DNA of 64,000 nucleotides from Aestuariimicrobium kwangyangense DSM 21549 (GCF_000421525.1 NZ_ATXE01000001.1:868001-932000); one strand, 5' to 3'; shown: positions 37,844 to 47,673, counted from the first letter of the stretch. Program-made: numbers and translations. Notes: generated from the sequence alone by a model not told the origin.

Positions 37844-38562
37844 GCTGCGTACCCTTCGCGGGAGGTGGACATGGTGCGTTCGAGGAACATCTGCTCGAGG
37901 TCCTGGCCCTCGCTGAGCAGTTCCTGGATGGAGCCGTCGGCGACGATTCGGCCGAGGCCGATCATCACGATCCGGTCGGCCACCTGCTGCACCTCGTGCA
38001 ACAGGTGGGAGCTGAGCAGTACCGTGCCGCCCCGGTCGGCGAACCCGCGCAGCAGTCCCCGCATCCAGTGGATGCCGTGGGGGTCAAGTCCATTGGCCGG
38101 TTCGTCGAGGATCAGCACCTCGGGATTGCCGAGCAGTGCGTGCCCGATGCCCAGTCGCTGGCGCATGCCGAGCGAGTACTGCCCCACGCGCATCTTCGCC
38201 TCCTTGGTGGTGAGGCCCACCAGGTCGAGCACGTCGTCGACCCGGTGCTTGTCGATGCCCATGGCGAGCGCCCCGAGGGCCAGCACCTCACGCCCGGTCC
38301 GTCCGGCGTGCTGGGCGGACGCGTCGAGCAGGATGCCGACGTGGGCGGCCGGATTGCTGATGGCCGCGTAGGGCCGTCCCAGCACGGTCACCTCGCCTGC
38401 GGTCGGACGGGTGAGCCCCACGGCGCACCTCATCAGGGTCGACTTGCCCGCCCCGTTCGGGCCGAGGAACCCGGTGACGAGGCCGGGCTGGGCGATGAAC
38501 GAGACATTGTCGAGCGCTGTGACGGTGCCATAGCGTTTCGTGAGGTTCGTGACGGTGATCAT
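37840..38562 (-). CDS. ABC exporter ATPase
   Basis: 240 residues of the DRA/CcmA-like exporter group: Walker A LGPNGAGKST, a Q-loop-equivalent region GILLDASAQHAGRTG, signature YSLGMRQRLGIGHALLG, Walker B VLILDEPANGLDP and an H-loop SSHLLHEV. It energises the permease encoded by the overlapping downstream gene. The ATG at 38562 opens the MITVTNLTKRYG start of the domain; the longer frame is unsupported. Confidence 0.9.
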   Translation of the reverse strand: MITVTNLTKRYGTVTALDNVSFIAQPGLVTGFLGPNGAGKSTLMRCAVGLTRPTAGEVTVLGRPYAAISNPAAHVGILLDASAQHAGRTGREVLALGALAMGIDKHRVDDVLDLVGLTTKEAKMRVGQYSLGMRQRLGIGHALLGNPEVLILDEPANGLDPHGIHWMRGLLRGFADRGGTVLLSSHLLHEVQQVADRIVMIGLGRIVADGSIQELLSEGQDLEQMFLERTMSTSREGYAA

Positions 38563-38735
38563 GGGCACCACTGTGCTCAGGCCGAGTGGTCGGTGACCAC
38601 GGGCGAAGGGCTGGTTGCGAGCCGACCTCCGGCCGCGGTGCATCGTCCAACTGCGAGGGCAGCATCGACCAAAGTCGTCGAGGCGTCGACCTGGGCGGCG
38701 CCGACCCGGGCGCCGACGCCCCTAGGCTGGCGAGC

Positions 38736-39971
38736 ATGTCGTCCCTCACCGCTCCACCCCCTCCCCGATTGCGCGGGTGGGACCTGGTGTGGCGCTACGG
38801 GATCTGCATCGCCATGTACGTGGTGACCCTCGTGGTCACCGTCACCGTCCGCGGGGACTCGCCCGAGTTCCACCTGCCCTGGTGGCTCTTCGCCGTCAAC
38901 GCCGTGCTCGGCCTGGTGGCCCTGGGCATCATCAGGTTCCGCCACCGACACCCGGTCGCGATCGCCGTCGTCCTGGTCGTGATGAGTGTCGCGGGCAGCA
39001 CGCTGACTACCGTGACGGCCTGGGCCCTGGTCCACCTGGCCATGAGGCGACGGTGGCGCGAGATCGTCCCGATCACCGCACTCGGACTGCTGATGGGCGT
39101 GGTCGCCGTCTCCCTGCAGGTGGACGTCTTCCGGACCGTCGACCCGGTGGGCATCCCGCGGTGGCTCGTCTATGCGCAGGCGCTGATGTGGGTGGTGCTG
39201 GGCATGGCCGTTGAGGTCTCCATCGGTGTCTACCTGGGCGCGCGCAGAGCCCTGATCCAGTCGCTGCGCGATCGTGCCGAGCATGCCGAGCGCAACCAGG
39301 AACTGCGCGTGCTGCAGGGGCAGGCGGCCGAGCGCAACCGCATCGCCCGCGAGATGCACGACGTGCTGGCCCATCGCATCTCCCTGGTCAGCATGCACGC
39401 CGGGGTGTTGGCCTACCGCACCGATCTGAGCGCCGACCAGACCCGTGAGATCGCGACGCTGATCCAGGAGAACGCGCACCAGTCCCTCGCGGAGTTGAGG
39501 GCCGTGCTCGGCTCGCTGCGCGAGGACAGGGTCGGTGACACCCAGGCCACCTCCGGGGCCCCGTCGGGCGACACCATCGAGAAGCCGCAGCCGACCCTGG
39601 CCGACATCCCCGACCTCGTCGATGACGCCCGGGCCGCCGGGGAGAGGATCGACGTCGTGAGTGAGGTGGAGCACCCCGAACTGCTGCCGACGCTCGTGGG
39701 CCGCCACGCGTACCGGGTGGTGCAGGAGGCGCTCACCAACGCCCGCAAGCATGCGCCCCACGCGCGGGTGACCCTCAGTCTGAGCGGTCGCCCCGGTGAA
39801 GGGCTGCTGATCCGTTGCGCCAATCCGCTGGTGCTGACCGACTCCGGGGTGCCCGGCGCCGGGGTGGGACTGCTGGGGTTGGCGGAGCGGGCGCAGGTGA
39901 CCGGCGGACGGATCTCGTACCGCGAGACCGACGACCGACGATTCGAGCTGGAGGTGTGGTTGCCATGGTGA
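38736..39971 (+). CDS. NarL-type sensor histidine kinase
   Basis: 411 residues: four membrane helices in 20-150, then a HisKA_3 domain with the phosphorylated histidine in RIAREMHDVLAHRISLV, and a short HATPase with VVQEALTNARKHAP and GVGLLGLAERAQVTGG. No extracellular sensor domain is present, so the membrane segments themselves may sense, as in kinases that monitor envelope stress. TAGGCT ends 7 nt before the ATG. It overlaps its regulator by 7 nt and is divergent from an ABC exporter. Confidence 0.9.
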   Translation: MSSLTAPPPPRLRGWDLVWRYGICIAMYVVTLVVTVTVRGDSPEFHLPWWLFAVNAVLGLVALGIIRFRHRHPVAIAVVLVVMSVAGSTLTTVTAWALVHLAMRRRWREIVPITALGLLMGVVAVSLQVDVFRTVDPVGIPRWLVYAQALMWVVLGMAVEVSIGVYLGARRALIQSLRDRAEHAERNQELRVLQGQAAERNRIAREMHDVLAHRISLVSMHAGVLAYRTDLSADQTREIATLIQENAHQSLAELRAVLGSLREDRVGDTQATSGAPSGDTIEKPQPTLADIPDLVDDARAAGERIDVVSEVEHPELLPTLVGRHAYRVVQEALTNARKHAPHARVTLSLSGRPGEGLLIRCANPLVLTDSGVPGAGVGLLGLAERAQVTGGRISYRETDDRRFELEVWLPW

Positions 39972-40630
39972 ACGAAGCGACGATCCGGGTGCTGCTGGTC
40001 GACGACGACCCATTGGTGCGTGCAGGTCTGCGGCTGATCCTGGGTGGCAGTCCCGACATCGAGGTGGTGGCCGAGGGCGCCGACGGCTCCGAGGCCGGGC
40101 CGCTGGTGGCCCAACACCGTCCCGACGTCGTGCTGATGGACATCCGGATGCCGCGCCTCGACGGACTGGTCGCCACCGAGCAGCTGCTCGCTCGTCCCGA
40201 CGCCCCCAAGGTCGTCATCCTGACCACCTTCGACGCCGACTCGATGGTGCTTCGGGCCCTGGCGGTCGGGGCGTCCGGGTTCCTGCTCAAGGACACACCA
40301 CCGGCACGCATGGTCGAGGCGATCAGGCAGGTCGCGGCGGGGGAGCACAGCCTCTCGCCGACCGTCACCGCCCAGGTGATCGCGGCAGCCACCCACGGTC
40401 AGGTGTCGTCCCGCAAGGACGAGGCCCAGGCCTCCCTGTCGCTGTTGACCGAGCGGGAGCACGAGGTCGCGCTGGCGATCGGACAGGGGATGACAAACGC
40501 CGAGATCGCGCGCAGCCAGTACATGTCGATCGCCACCGTCAAGGCGCACGTCACCAAGATCCTCGAGAAACTGGGCGCCAGCAACCGGGTGCAGGTGGCG
40601 ATCCGGGTGCACGACGCCGGCCTCTCCTGA
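39965..40630 (+). CDS. NarL/FixJ-type response regulator
   Basis: 221 residues: receiver with the acidic cluster VDDD, phosphoacceptor in VVLMDIRMPRLDG, the Thr in ILTTFD and Lys in LLKDTPP; then a LuxR-type helix-turn-helix, LTEREHEVALAIGQGMTNAEIA to SIATVKAHVTKILEKLGASNRVQ. It should regulate its own operon or the divergent ABC exporter. A 66-bp dyad follows the stop. Confidence 0.92.
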   Translation: MVNEATIRVLLVDDDPLVRAGLRLILGGSPDIEVVAEGADGSEAGPLVAQHRPDVVLMDIRMPRLDGLVATEQLLARPDAPKVVILTTFDADSMVLRALAVGASGFLLKDTPPARMVEAIRQVAAGEHSLSPTVTAQVIAAATHGQVSSRKDEAQASLSLLTEREHEVALAIGQGMTNAEIARSQYMSIATVKAHVTKILEKLGASNRVQVAIRVHDAGLS

Positions 40631-40658
40631 GGCGGCTGTCCTCGACCCCTGAACCGCA

Positions 40659-40724
40659 GACTCTCGCCTCCGGGGCCAAACTCTCGCCCCAGAACGCGAG
40701 AGTTCGTCCCGGAGGTGAGAGTGT
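40659..40724. terminator. Nested 66-bp dyad between convergent genes
   Basis: Outer arms (GACTCTCGCCTCCGGGG and TCCCGGAGGTGAGAGT) enclose an inner perfect hairpin AACTCTCGC/GCGAGAGTT. The motif ACTCTCGC thus occurs four times, twice in each orientation. Position between two converging genes suggests a bidirectional terminator, but the repeated motif could also bind a protein. Confidence 0.65.
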
Positions 40725-40740
40725 GCGGGGCGGGCGGGGC

Positions 40741-41826
40741 TCAGCCGACCGCGGCCATCGACTCCTCCCCGCGCCCCTCCTGCTCGGCGGCGACGTGGCA
40801 GGCGACCTCCACCCCCGGCACGAGTTCGAGCAGCGGTGGGGTGGTCGTCCGGCACACCGGCAGCGCCAGGGGACAGCGGTCGGCGAAGCGACAACCGGGG
40901 CCGGGATCGATGACCTTGGGAGGTTCACCCTTGGCCATCTCGGCGGTGACGGTGAGTTCGGCGCGCGGGTCGGGCACCGCCGCCACCAGCAGCTGGGTGT
41001 ACGGATGACGAGGGGTGCCGAGCACCTCGTCCACCGGCCCTGACTCCACGATCCGGCCGGCATACATCACCATCATCCGGTCGGCGACGTAGCGTGCGCT
41101 GGCGATGTCATGGGTGATGTAGAGCAGCGAGACGCCCTGCTCGTCCCTCAACGCGGCCATCACGTTCAGCAGCCCGATCCGGATGGAGATGTCGAGCATC
41201 GAGACGGGCTCGTCGGCCAGGATCACCTGGGGACGGTAGGCGAGGGCCTGGGCGAAACCGATCCGCTGGCGTTGGCCGCCCGACAGCTCGTGCGGGTAGC
41301 GACGCAGGATCTGTGCCGCCGGTGACAGTCCGACGGCGGTCAGCACCCGGGCCGCTTCCTCCTCCCTCTGGGAGGCCGGGATGTCGGGCCGGTGCAGGCT
41401 CATGCCACGCAGGATCGCGTGTGAGACGGGGTAGGCGGGGTTGAGGGAGCTGAACGGGTCCTGGAAGACCATCGGCACCGCCGCCCGGTAGCGGAGCACG
41501 TCGGCGCGTGAGCGCAGCCGTGACAGGGGCTCGCCGTCGAAGAAGATCTCCCCACTGGTGGGCGGGTGCACCCGGGCCAGAAGCCGGGCGATGGTGCTCT
41601 TGCCGCTGCCGCTCTCGCCGACCAGGGCGAGGATCTCGGAGCGTCCGATGCCGAAGGTCGCGTCGTCGACGGCGTGCAGGTGTCGGCGTCGGCGAAGCCC
41701 TCCGCCGACCCGGAAGGTGCGGGTGAGGGCGCGTCCCTCCAGCAGCCACCGGGGTTCCGTGGCGGCCGGGGGTTCCGTGCGGGTCTGGGTCGAGAGCTGT
41801 GCCTCAGGTTCGGTCAACGTCGTCAC
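40741..41826 (-). CDS. Oligopeptide/oligosaccharide ABC importer ATPase, OppF type
   Basis: About 361 residues: Walker A LVGESGSGKST, signature ELSGGQRQRIGFAQAL, Walker B VILADEPVSMLDIS, and the Cys-rich end typical of family 5 ATPases (GCRFADRCPLALPVC), which often holds an iron-sulfur cluster. In place of the usual Ser-Ala-Leu-Asp after Walker B it has SMLD. The start is uncertain; GTG 41826 overlaps the oppD-like stop by 23 bp, TTG 41817 is possible. Last gene of the six-gene operon beginning with the ROK regulator. Confidence 0.88.
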   Translation of the reverse strand: MTTLTEPEAQLSTQTRTEPPAATEPRWLLEGRALTRTFRVGGGLRRRRHLHAVDDATFGIGRSEILALVGESGSGKSTIARLLARVHPPTSGEIFFDGEPLSRLRSRADVLRYRAAVPMVFQDPFSSLNPAYPVSHAILRGMSLHRPDIPASQREEEAARVLTAVGLSPAAQILRRYPHELSGGQRQRIGFAQALAYRPQVILADEPVSMLDISIRIGLLNVMAALRDEQGVSLLYITHDIASARYVADRMMVMYAGRIVESGPVDEVLGTPRHPYTQLLVAAVPDPRAELTVTAEMAKGEPPKVIDPGPGCRFADRCPLALPVCRTTTPPLLELVPGVEVACHVAAEQEGRGEESMAAVG

Positions 41827-42823
41827 CCTCTCTGCTGGTCGTGGGTGTGGTCGCGTGGGACGAGTACGCCGGGTCGTGCAGCAGGCAGCGCGAGAGCACA
41901 CCGTCCACGTCGTACAGCGGGGGGCGCGTGGTCGCGCACTCCGCGAAGGAGACCGGACAACGTGGCTCGAACCTGCACCCTGGCGGCAGGGCCGACAGGC
42001 TGGGCGGGGTTCCCGGGATGCCGACCAGGGCCTTGCGCTCCCCACGGATGGAGGGGAAGGCGTCGAGCAGTCCTTGGCTGTACGGGTGGGCCGGGTGGTC
42101 GAAGACCTGCCTCGTCGACCCGAACTCCACCACCTCGCCGGCGTACATCACCATCAGCCGGTCGGAGAAGTGGCTGACCAGCGACATGTCGTGGGTGACG
42201 AACAGCACCGCGAAGCCCAGTTGCTGCTGCAGTTCCTTGATCTGCAGCATCAGTGACCGCTGCGCCACGACGTCAAGGGCCGAGGTGGGTTCGTCCATGA
42301 TCACCAACTCGGGGGTGAACAGCAGGGCCATGGCGATCATGGCTCGTTGGCGCATGCCGCCGGAGAGTTGGTGGGGGTAACTGGCCAGGTGGGCACGGTC
42401 GATGCCGACCAGTTCCAGCACCTGCTCCGATCGCTCCCGGATGGCCGCCTTGTCGCGTACCCCGTGGGCCTGCATGGTGTCGGCGAACTGTGCGCTGAGT
42501 CGGGCGACCGGGTTGAGGGCGTTCATGGCGCTCTGCATGACCACCGACAGGTTGCGCCACCGCGTCGGGGCCAGGGCCCGAGCCGACATGGTCACCATGT
42601 CCTGGCCACGGAACACCACGGACCCCCCGGTGGTGCGGGCCGGTGCCCGCAACAGTTGGGCGATCGCGAAGAGCAGGGTCGACTTGCCACACCCGGACTC
42701 GCCCACGATGCCGAGGAACTCGCCGGGGGCCACGGCCAGGTTGACGTGGTCGACCGCGGTCACCGGGCCGTTGGGGGTGTCGTAGGCCACCGACAGGTCG
42801 GTGACCTCAAGCAGGGTGCTCAT
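41804..42823 (-). CDS. Oligopeptide/oligosaccharide ABC importer ATPase, OppD type
   Basis: About 339 residues: Walker A VGESGCGKST, signature LSGGMRQRAMIAMALL, Walker B LVIMDEPTSALDVV, and the C-terminal family 5 Cys motif GCRFEPRCPVSFAEC. It forms a heterodimer with the OppF-like subunit. The ATG overlaps the stop of the OppC-like gene by 4 nt. Confidence 0.9.
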   Translation of the reverse strand: MSTLLEVTDLSVAYDTPNGPVTAVDHVNLAVAPGEFLGIVGESGCGKSTLLFAIAQLLRAPARTTGGSVVFRGQDMVTMSARALAPTRWRNLSVVMQSAMNALNPVARLSAQFADTMQAHGVRDKAAIRERSEQVLELVGIDRAHLASYPHQLSGGMRQRAMIAMALLFTPELVIMDEPTSALDVVAQRSLMLQIKELQQQLGFAVLFVTHDMSLVSHFSDRLMVMYAGEVVEFGSTRQVFDHPAHPYSQGLLDAFPSIRGERKALVGIPGTPPSLSALPPGCRFEPRCPVSFAECATTRPPLYDVDGVLSRCLLHDPAYSSHATTPTTSREGDDVDRT

Positions 42824-43740
42824 GCGCGTCCTCTCCGACGCCGTACCGGTCGCAGGGCGGGGTTGCTGATCTCGTCGAAGGCATAGTTGAGCAGGGCGAA
42901 CGAGGCGCCCAGCAGGGCGATGCACAGTCCTGGTGCGATCACCCACCACTGCTGGCCCGTCTGCAGGGCCTCGTTGCTCTGCGCCCAGTGCAGCATGGTG
43001 CCCCAGCTGACCGACGAGGAGTTGCCCAGCCCGATGAACTGCAGACCTGCCGCGGTCAGGAGGGCGTAGAGGGCGGCGCCGAGGAAGTTGGCCGCGATCA
43101 GCGAGACCATCGTGGGCAGCATCTCGAAGATGATGATGTAGGACGACCGTTCACCCCGTACCCGGGCCGACTCGAGGAAGTCACGGTTGCGCAGCGACAT
43201 CGCCTGCGCCCTCAACTGGCGAGCCCCGTACGACCAGCCCGTGAGCACCAGCACGCCGATCACGACAGCCATGTTGCCCCCGCCGGCGTAGGCGGCGATG
43301 ACGATGATGAGGGGGAACGCGGGGATGACCAGGAACACGTCGGTCAGCAGCGAGAGCAGGTCGTCCGCCCAGCCACCGAGATAGGCGGCGGAGACGCCCA
43401 CGATCACCGACAGCACGCTGGCGAGGGCGCCGGCCACGACGGCGACGAACAGTGACAACCGCGTGCCGTAGACCAACTGCGACCAGATGTCCTGGCCGAA
43501 GGCGGTCGTCCCGAGCGGGTGCCCCGGACCGGGCGGAAGCATCAGTTCGAAGCGTTGGTTCGGGTTGTGGATGGTCGTGAAGACCTGCGGCACCACCGCG
43601 GCCACGACGAAGACCAGCAACAGGACGGCCCCGACCAGGGCCTTCGGGTTGCCGAGGATGGCCCGCACGATGCCGGAGCCGGTCCGGGCACGGGTGGGCA
43701 GGGCCGGGTCGACCGGCGTTGCCACACTGACACTGCTCAC
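42820..43740 (-). CDS. ABC importer permease, OppC type
   Basis: 306 residues with six membrane helices; the opening has the OppC pattern (LLLVFVVAAVVPQ, then PPGPGHPLGTTAFGQDIWSQLVYGTRLSL), and the EAA loop lies near ARVRGERSSYIIIFEMLP. The GTG start follows GAGGAGGAACAC. Confidence 0.9.
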   Translation of the reverse strand: MSSVSVATPVDPALPTRARTGSGIVRAILGNPKALVGAVLLLVFVVAAVVPQVFTTIHNPNQRFELMLPPGPGHPLGTTAFGQDIWSQLVYGTRLSLFVAVVAGALASVLSVIVGVSAAYLGGWADDLLSLLTDVFLVIPAFPLIIVIAAYAGGGNMAVVIGVLVLTGWSYGARQLRAQAMSLRNRDFLESARVRGERSSYIIIFEMLPTMVSLIAANFLGAALYALLTAAGLQFIGLGNSSSVSWGTMLHWAQSNEALQTGQQWWVIAPGLCIALLGASFALLNYAFDEISNPALRPVRRRRGRA

Positions 43741-43750
43741 GTGTTCCTCC

Positions 43751-44737
43751 TCAGCTCGCGGTCCGGACGCGGGGGTCGAGCCACGCGGTGAGGAAGTCGC
43801 TGATCAGCACCGCCACCAGCACGGTCACCGTGATCAGCACGAAGAGCGCCTGCATCAGCGGGTAGTCCTGGTTGTTGACGGCGCTGAGCAGCATGTACCC
43901 CACTCCCGGGTAGTTGAAGGTGTACTCGACCAGGATGGAACCGCTGACGACGAACCCCAGCGACATCGCGAACCCCGACAGGTTGGGCAGCACGGCGTTG
44001 CGCGCGGCGTAGTGGATCATGATCTTCCGGTCGGGTATCCCCTTGGCCCGGGCCATGGTGATGTAGTCCTCGGCCAGGGTGGTGACGACGTTGTTGCGCA
44101 TGGTGAGGATCCAGCCGCCGATCGAGATCAGCAGGATGCTGACCGAGGGCAGGACCGCGTGTTTGAGCACGTCGACGATGAAGGCTCCGTTCCAGCCCGC
44201 GTCGAGGATGGGGTCGTAGCCGCCGTCATTGGGCAGTGCACCGTTGGTGCCCAACGAGAAGACCAGGATCAGGATCAACCCCACCCAGAAGTAGGGCAGT
44301 GCCGAGGTGATCACGAACACCGGCGGCAGGATGCTGTCGACGATACCGTTGCGTCGCCAGCCACCGATGGTGCCGATCAGCGTGCCGACGACGAAGGCGA
44401 TCACCGTGGTCAGTCCCACCAGGCCCAGCGTCCACGGCAGGGCTTGGAGCACCACCTTCCCGACCTGGGTCGGGAAGAAGGTCAGCGAGATCCCGAAGTG
44501 GCCGGTCAGGGTGTTGCCCAGGTATTCCACGTACTGCACCAGGAGGGGCTTCTGGGTGTCCAGGCCGAAGGCGACCTCCAACGCCTTCAACGCCTCGGGG
44601 TTCACTCGTCCCTTGTAACGGGCCATCATGGCCTCGGCTGGATTGCCGGGCATCAGCCGGGGGACGAAGAAGTTCACCGTCAGGGCCACCCAGAGGGTGA
44701 CCACGAAGAACCCCAGTCTCCGAAGGATGAATCTCAT
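43751..44737 (-). CDS. ABC importer permease, OppB type
   Basis: 328 residues with six helices. MRFILRRLGFFVVTLWVALTV at the start, the GxxYVEYLGNTLTGHFGIS segment and the EAA loop ITMARAKGIPDRKIMIHYAARN are OppB hallmarks. The ATG has GGAGGGTCCG upstream. Ten bp separate it from the OppC-like gene. Confidence 0.9.
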   Translation of the reverse strand: MRFILRRLGFFVVTLWVALTVNFFVPRLMPGNPAEAMMARYKGRVNPEALKALEVAFGLDTQKPLLVQYVEYLGNTLTGHFGISLTFFPTQVGKVVLQALPWTLGLVGLTTVIAFVVGTLIGTIGGWRRNGIVDSILPPVFVITSALPYFWVGLILILVFSLGTNGALPNDGGYDPILDAGWNGAFIVDVLKHAVLPSVSILLISIGGWILTMRNNVVTTLAEDYITMARAKGIPDRKIMIHYAARNAVLPNLSGFAMSLGFVVSGSILVEYTFNYPGVGYMLLSAVNNQDYPLMQALFVLITVTVLVAVLISDFLTAWLDPRVRTAS

Positions 44738-44784
44738 CGGACCCTCCTGGTGCAGTGCGCATCAGACATGTCGTGCGAACTCCC

Positions 44785-46434
44785 TCACGCCTTGGGCTTC
44801 AGCTTCAACAACACCTGCTCGACATCGGGGACCGCATACGGCGCGGGCAGCGCGTAGGGGTCCTCGGCCGTCGGCCAGCCGGTGAAGTCCTTGGTGTTGT
44901 ACTGGAACCAGCTCACGCTCTCCAGCACCGGGATGACGGGAACCTGGGAGAGCATGACCTCCTGCAGTTGGTTCACGATCTCGTGCTGGCGCTTGTCGTC
45001 GGCTCCCGGGTACTCGTTGAAGAGCGCGTCGGTCGCCTTGTCGGAGTATCGCGAGTAGTTGGTCGACGCGTTCTCGCCCAGTGGTGCGGTGTTGCCGCTG
45101 TAGAGGTTCTGGCGCAGCTCGTAGTACGGGGCGGGGCCACCGGTCTGCGACCCGTAGGCCAGCTGGAAGTCACCCTTGTACAACTTGGTGTTGTAGGTCT
45201 GACCAGCGATGTTCTGCACGTCGAGGGCAATCCCCATGGGCTCGAGCTGCGACTTGATCTCCTGCAGTTCGGCCTCCCAGTCGGTGTAGCCGGCCACGCT
45301 GATGATGCTCAGCTTGAGCGGCTTGTCGGTGGAGTAGCCGGCCTTGGCCAGCAGTCCCTTGACCTTCTCGGAGTCCTGCTTGTAGCCGTACTTGTCGGCC
45401 GCGGCCTGGTCGAACCAGTCCTTGTGGGTGGGCAGCACGATGCCGGCCTGGTTGGACGAGGGCAGCTGCCCGCCGACACCGATCTTCGAGACCTGGTCCT
45501 TGTCGATGGCGTAGGCCAAGGCCTGCCGGACGGCCAGGTCGGTCGTCGGACCCTTCTTCAGGTTGAGGAAGATCTGCACGTTGGCGACCGGCGGGTACCA
45601 GTAGTGGTTGTTGGCCTTGTCCTTGTCGACGTAGTAGCGGTCGACGCTGGGGATGTACTGGCCGCCCCACTGTGCCTTGCCGGTGGCCAGGTCGAGGTTG
45701 GCCGGGCTGTTGTCGGTGTAGGACGGGTAGTTGATCGTCTTGACCGCAGGCTTGCCCTGCTGCCAGAACTTCTCGTTCGCCTGGTAGCGGATGTTCTGGG
45801 GCTTGCAGTCCGACACGGTGTAGGGGCCGCTGCCGATCGGCTTGGCGTCCGCGAACTGCACCGGGTCCTTGGCGGGCTCACCGGTGCTCCACACGTGCTT
45901 GGGCACGATCGGGGTCTGGTCGGCGATGTAGTAGAAGTACGGCTTCGAGGGTGTCGAGAACTTCATCGTCACCTTGTTGCCGCTGGCCTCCACCGAGGTC
46001 AGGCCCGACGACCAGAGGGCGTTCAGGTCGAGGCCCTTGTTGGCCTTCAGCAGGTTGAACGTGAACGCGACGTCGTCGGCGGTCAATGCCTGGCCGTCGC
46101 TCCACTTCACCCCGTCGCGGATGGTGAAGGTGAGGGTCTTGCTGTCAGCACTCCACTCCGAGGACTCCGCCACCATGGGCGTCTCCTTGGAGTTCTGCAA
46201 GGGGTTGACGTAGACCAGCGGCTCGTAGACGAAGCCGATGCTCAGCCCGCTGACGGAGGGGTTGAAGGGGTTGAACCCGCAGGTCCAGGTCGTTCCGCCG
46301 ACGTTGGCGATGGTCAGGGAGGTCGACGAACCGCTCTTCTTCGTGTTGTTCGACCCACCACCCCCACTGGCGCAACTTGCGATCAGGCTGAGGATCGCGA
46401 TCACCGCGATGACCAGCGTTGTGCGCTTCATCAT
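44785..46434 (-). CDS. Family 5 solute-binding lipoprotein
   Basis: 549 residues. A signal peptide ends in the lipobox IASC (about residue 20), followed by a Gly/Ser linker and the SBP_bac_5 domain (FVYEPLVYVNPLQN; TIRDGVKWSDGQALTADDVAFTF; QALAYAIDKDQV). Such proteins bind oligopeptides, nickel chelates or oligosaccharides. The ROK regulator 46 bp upstream, in the same operon, points to a sugar rather than a peptide. Two ATGs are adjacent (46434, 46431), with GAGAGGAACAG upstream. Confidence 0.88.
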   Translation of the reverse strand: MMKRTTLVIAVIAILSLIASCASGGGGSNNTKKSGSSTSLTIANVGGTTWTCGFNPFNPSVSGLSIGFVYEPLVYVNPLQNSKETPMVAESSEWSADSKTLTFTIRDGVKWSDGQALTADDVAFTFNLLKANKGLDLNALWSSGLTSVEASGNKVTMKFSTPSKPYFYYIADQTPIVPKHVWSTGEPAKDPVQFADAKPIGSGPYTVSDCKPQNIRYQANEKFWQQGKPAVKTINYPSYTDNSPANLDLATGKAQWGGQYIPSVDRYYVDKDKANNHYWYPPVANVQIFLNLKKGPTTDLAVRQALAYAIDKDQVSKIGVGGQLPSSNQAGIVLPTHKDWFDQAAADKYGYKQDSEKVKGLLAKAGYSTDKPLKLSIISVAGYTDWEAELQEIKSQLEPMGIALDVQNIAGQTYNTKLYKGDFQLAYGSQTGGPAPYYELRQNLYSGNTAPLGENASTNYSRYSDKATDALFNEYPGADDKRQHEIVNQLQEVMLSQVPVIPVLESVSWFQYNTKDFTGWPTAEDPYALPAPYAVPDVEQVLLKLKPKA

Positions 46435-46480
46435 CTGTTCCTCTCGTTGTTCGAGTGCGCCCGGCCGGCGACCTGGTCGT

Positions 46481-47626
46481 TCACCCGAAGATCTCTTCCT
46501 GCATCTGCCGCACGGCCGCGTCAACGGCGCCGTGTCGGACGGCGTCCGCTCGTCCGGTGGCCGGGGTGACCTCGGGACGGTTGTCGACCAACCCGTGCAG
46601 CGAGGTGGTCACCAGTCCGGCGAGTCGGTCCCCACCGGCGACGCCGATGTCGCCGGCGAGCACGACCAGTTGGGGGTCGAGCAGCGACACGGGGATCACC
46701 AGCGTCTGCGCGATGCGCGCGGCCAGTTCTGTGAGGAACCTCGCCGCTGCCGTGGACGCGTCGGTCCCGTCGTCCTCAGCGGTCGTCGCCGCGCGGACGG
46801 CGGCGCTGGCCTCGGTCGCGGCCACGCCGCTCGCGGAGGCCAGTGCCAGCACCCCCACGGAGTCGACGAGGCGACCGAGGATGACGCCGTCGGGCCCGAT
46901 CGGTGCGGCATCGATCTCACCGGCCGCGCCGCGGGCGCCGCGGTGCACGCGTCCCCCCACGATGATTGCGGCGGCCACGCCTTGGTCCATCCAGAGCAAC
47001 AGGACGTCGTCGCGGCCCCGCGCGCAGCCGTGCATGAACTCGTCGACCACGACCAGGTTGACGTCGTTCTCGACCGTCACCGGGATGCCGAGCGCCTCGC
47101 TCAACCGGGCCGGAACGTCGAACCCGAGCCACTGGGGCATGTGTTCGGCGTGGGCCAGCAGTCCAGTGGCGGGATCGATCGAACCCGAGATGCCGACCAC
47201 CGCGCAGCTGAGCTCGGAGACCTGGAGGTCGAGGGTGGCGGCGCCCTCGAGCACCGCCCGGCGAAGGTCGGCGATCGGGTCGTCCGTGGTTCCCGTCAGC
47301 GTGGTCTCGAACACCGTGGCGCCGGTCAGGTCGACGATGGCGAGGTCGATCGAGGTGGTGGTGACGTCGACGCCGACGGCGTGGCCCCGGTTCTCGTTCA
47401 CCCGCCACAGGCGGGCATTGGGTCCCGGGCCGCCGTGCTCCTGGTGGCCGTCGGGACGAACCAGCTGTGCCTGCTCCAGCCGACGCAGCAGCTCAGCTGC
47501 CGCGGGCCGGGAGACGCCGATCTCGTCGGCGAGTTCGGTTCGTGACATGGGGCCGCGCAGGGCCAAGGCCTGCAGGGACGCTCGGTCGTTCATGGCCCTC
47601 AGGGCGCGGGGACCACCGATGCGCAT
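46481..47626 (-). CDS. ROK-family transcriptional regulator
   Basis: 381 residues: winged helix (about 20-75; MSRTELADEIGVSRPAAAELLRRLEQ) and a ROK sugar-kinase-like domain (HAVGVDVTTTSIDLAIVDL; WLGFDVPARLSEALGIPVTVENDVN). The Cys-rich zinc motif usual in NagC-type ROK proteins is absent (RGARGAAGEIDAAPIG stands there), so it is probably a pure sugar-responsive regulator. It heads the importer operon. A perfect palindrome lies about 48 bp upstream of its start. The ATG has GAGAGGGGACGGC upstream. Confidence 0.9.
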   Translation of the reverse strand: MRIGGPRALRAMNDRASLQALALRGPMSRTELADEIGVSRPAAAELLRRLEQAQLVRPDGHQEHGGPGPNARLWRVNENRGHAVGVDVTTTSIDLAIVDLTGATVFETTLTGTTDDPIADLRRAVLEGAATLDLQVSELSCAVVGISGSIDPATGLLAHAEHMPQWLGFDVPARLSEALGIPVTVENDVNLVVVDEFMHGCARGRDDVLLLWMDQGVAAAIIVGGRVHRGARGAAGEIDAAPIGPDGVILGRLVDSVGVLALASASGVAATEASAAVRAATTAEDDGTDASTAAARFLTELAARIAQTLVIPVSLLDPQLVVLAGDIGVAGGDRLAGLVTTSLHGLVDNRPEVTPATGRADAVRHGAVDAAVRQMQEEIFG

Positions 47627-47673
47627 GCCGTCCCCTCTCGCCCCAGAGCTGGCCGCCGTCGTCGGCGATCAAT

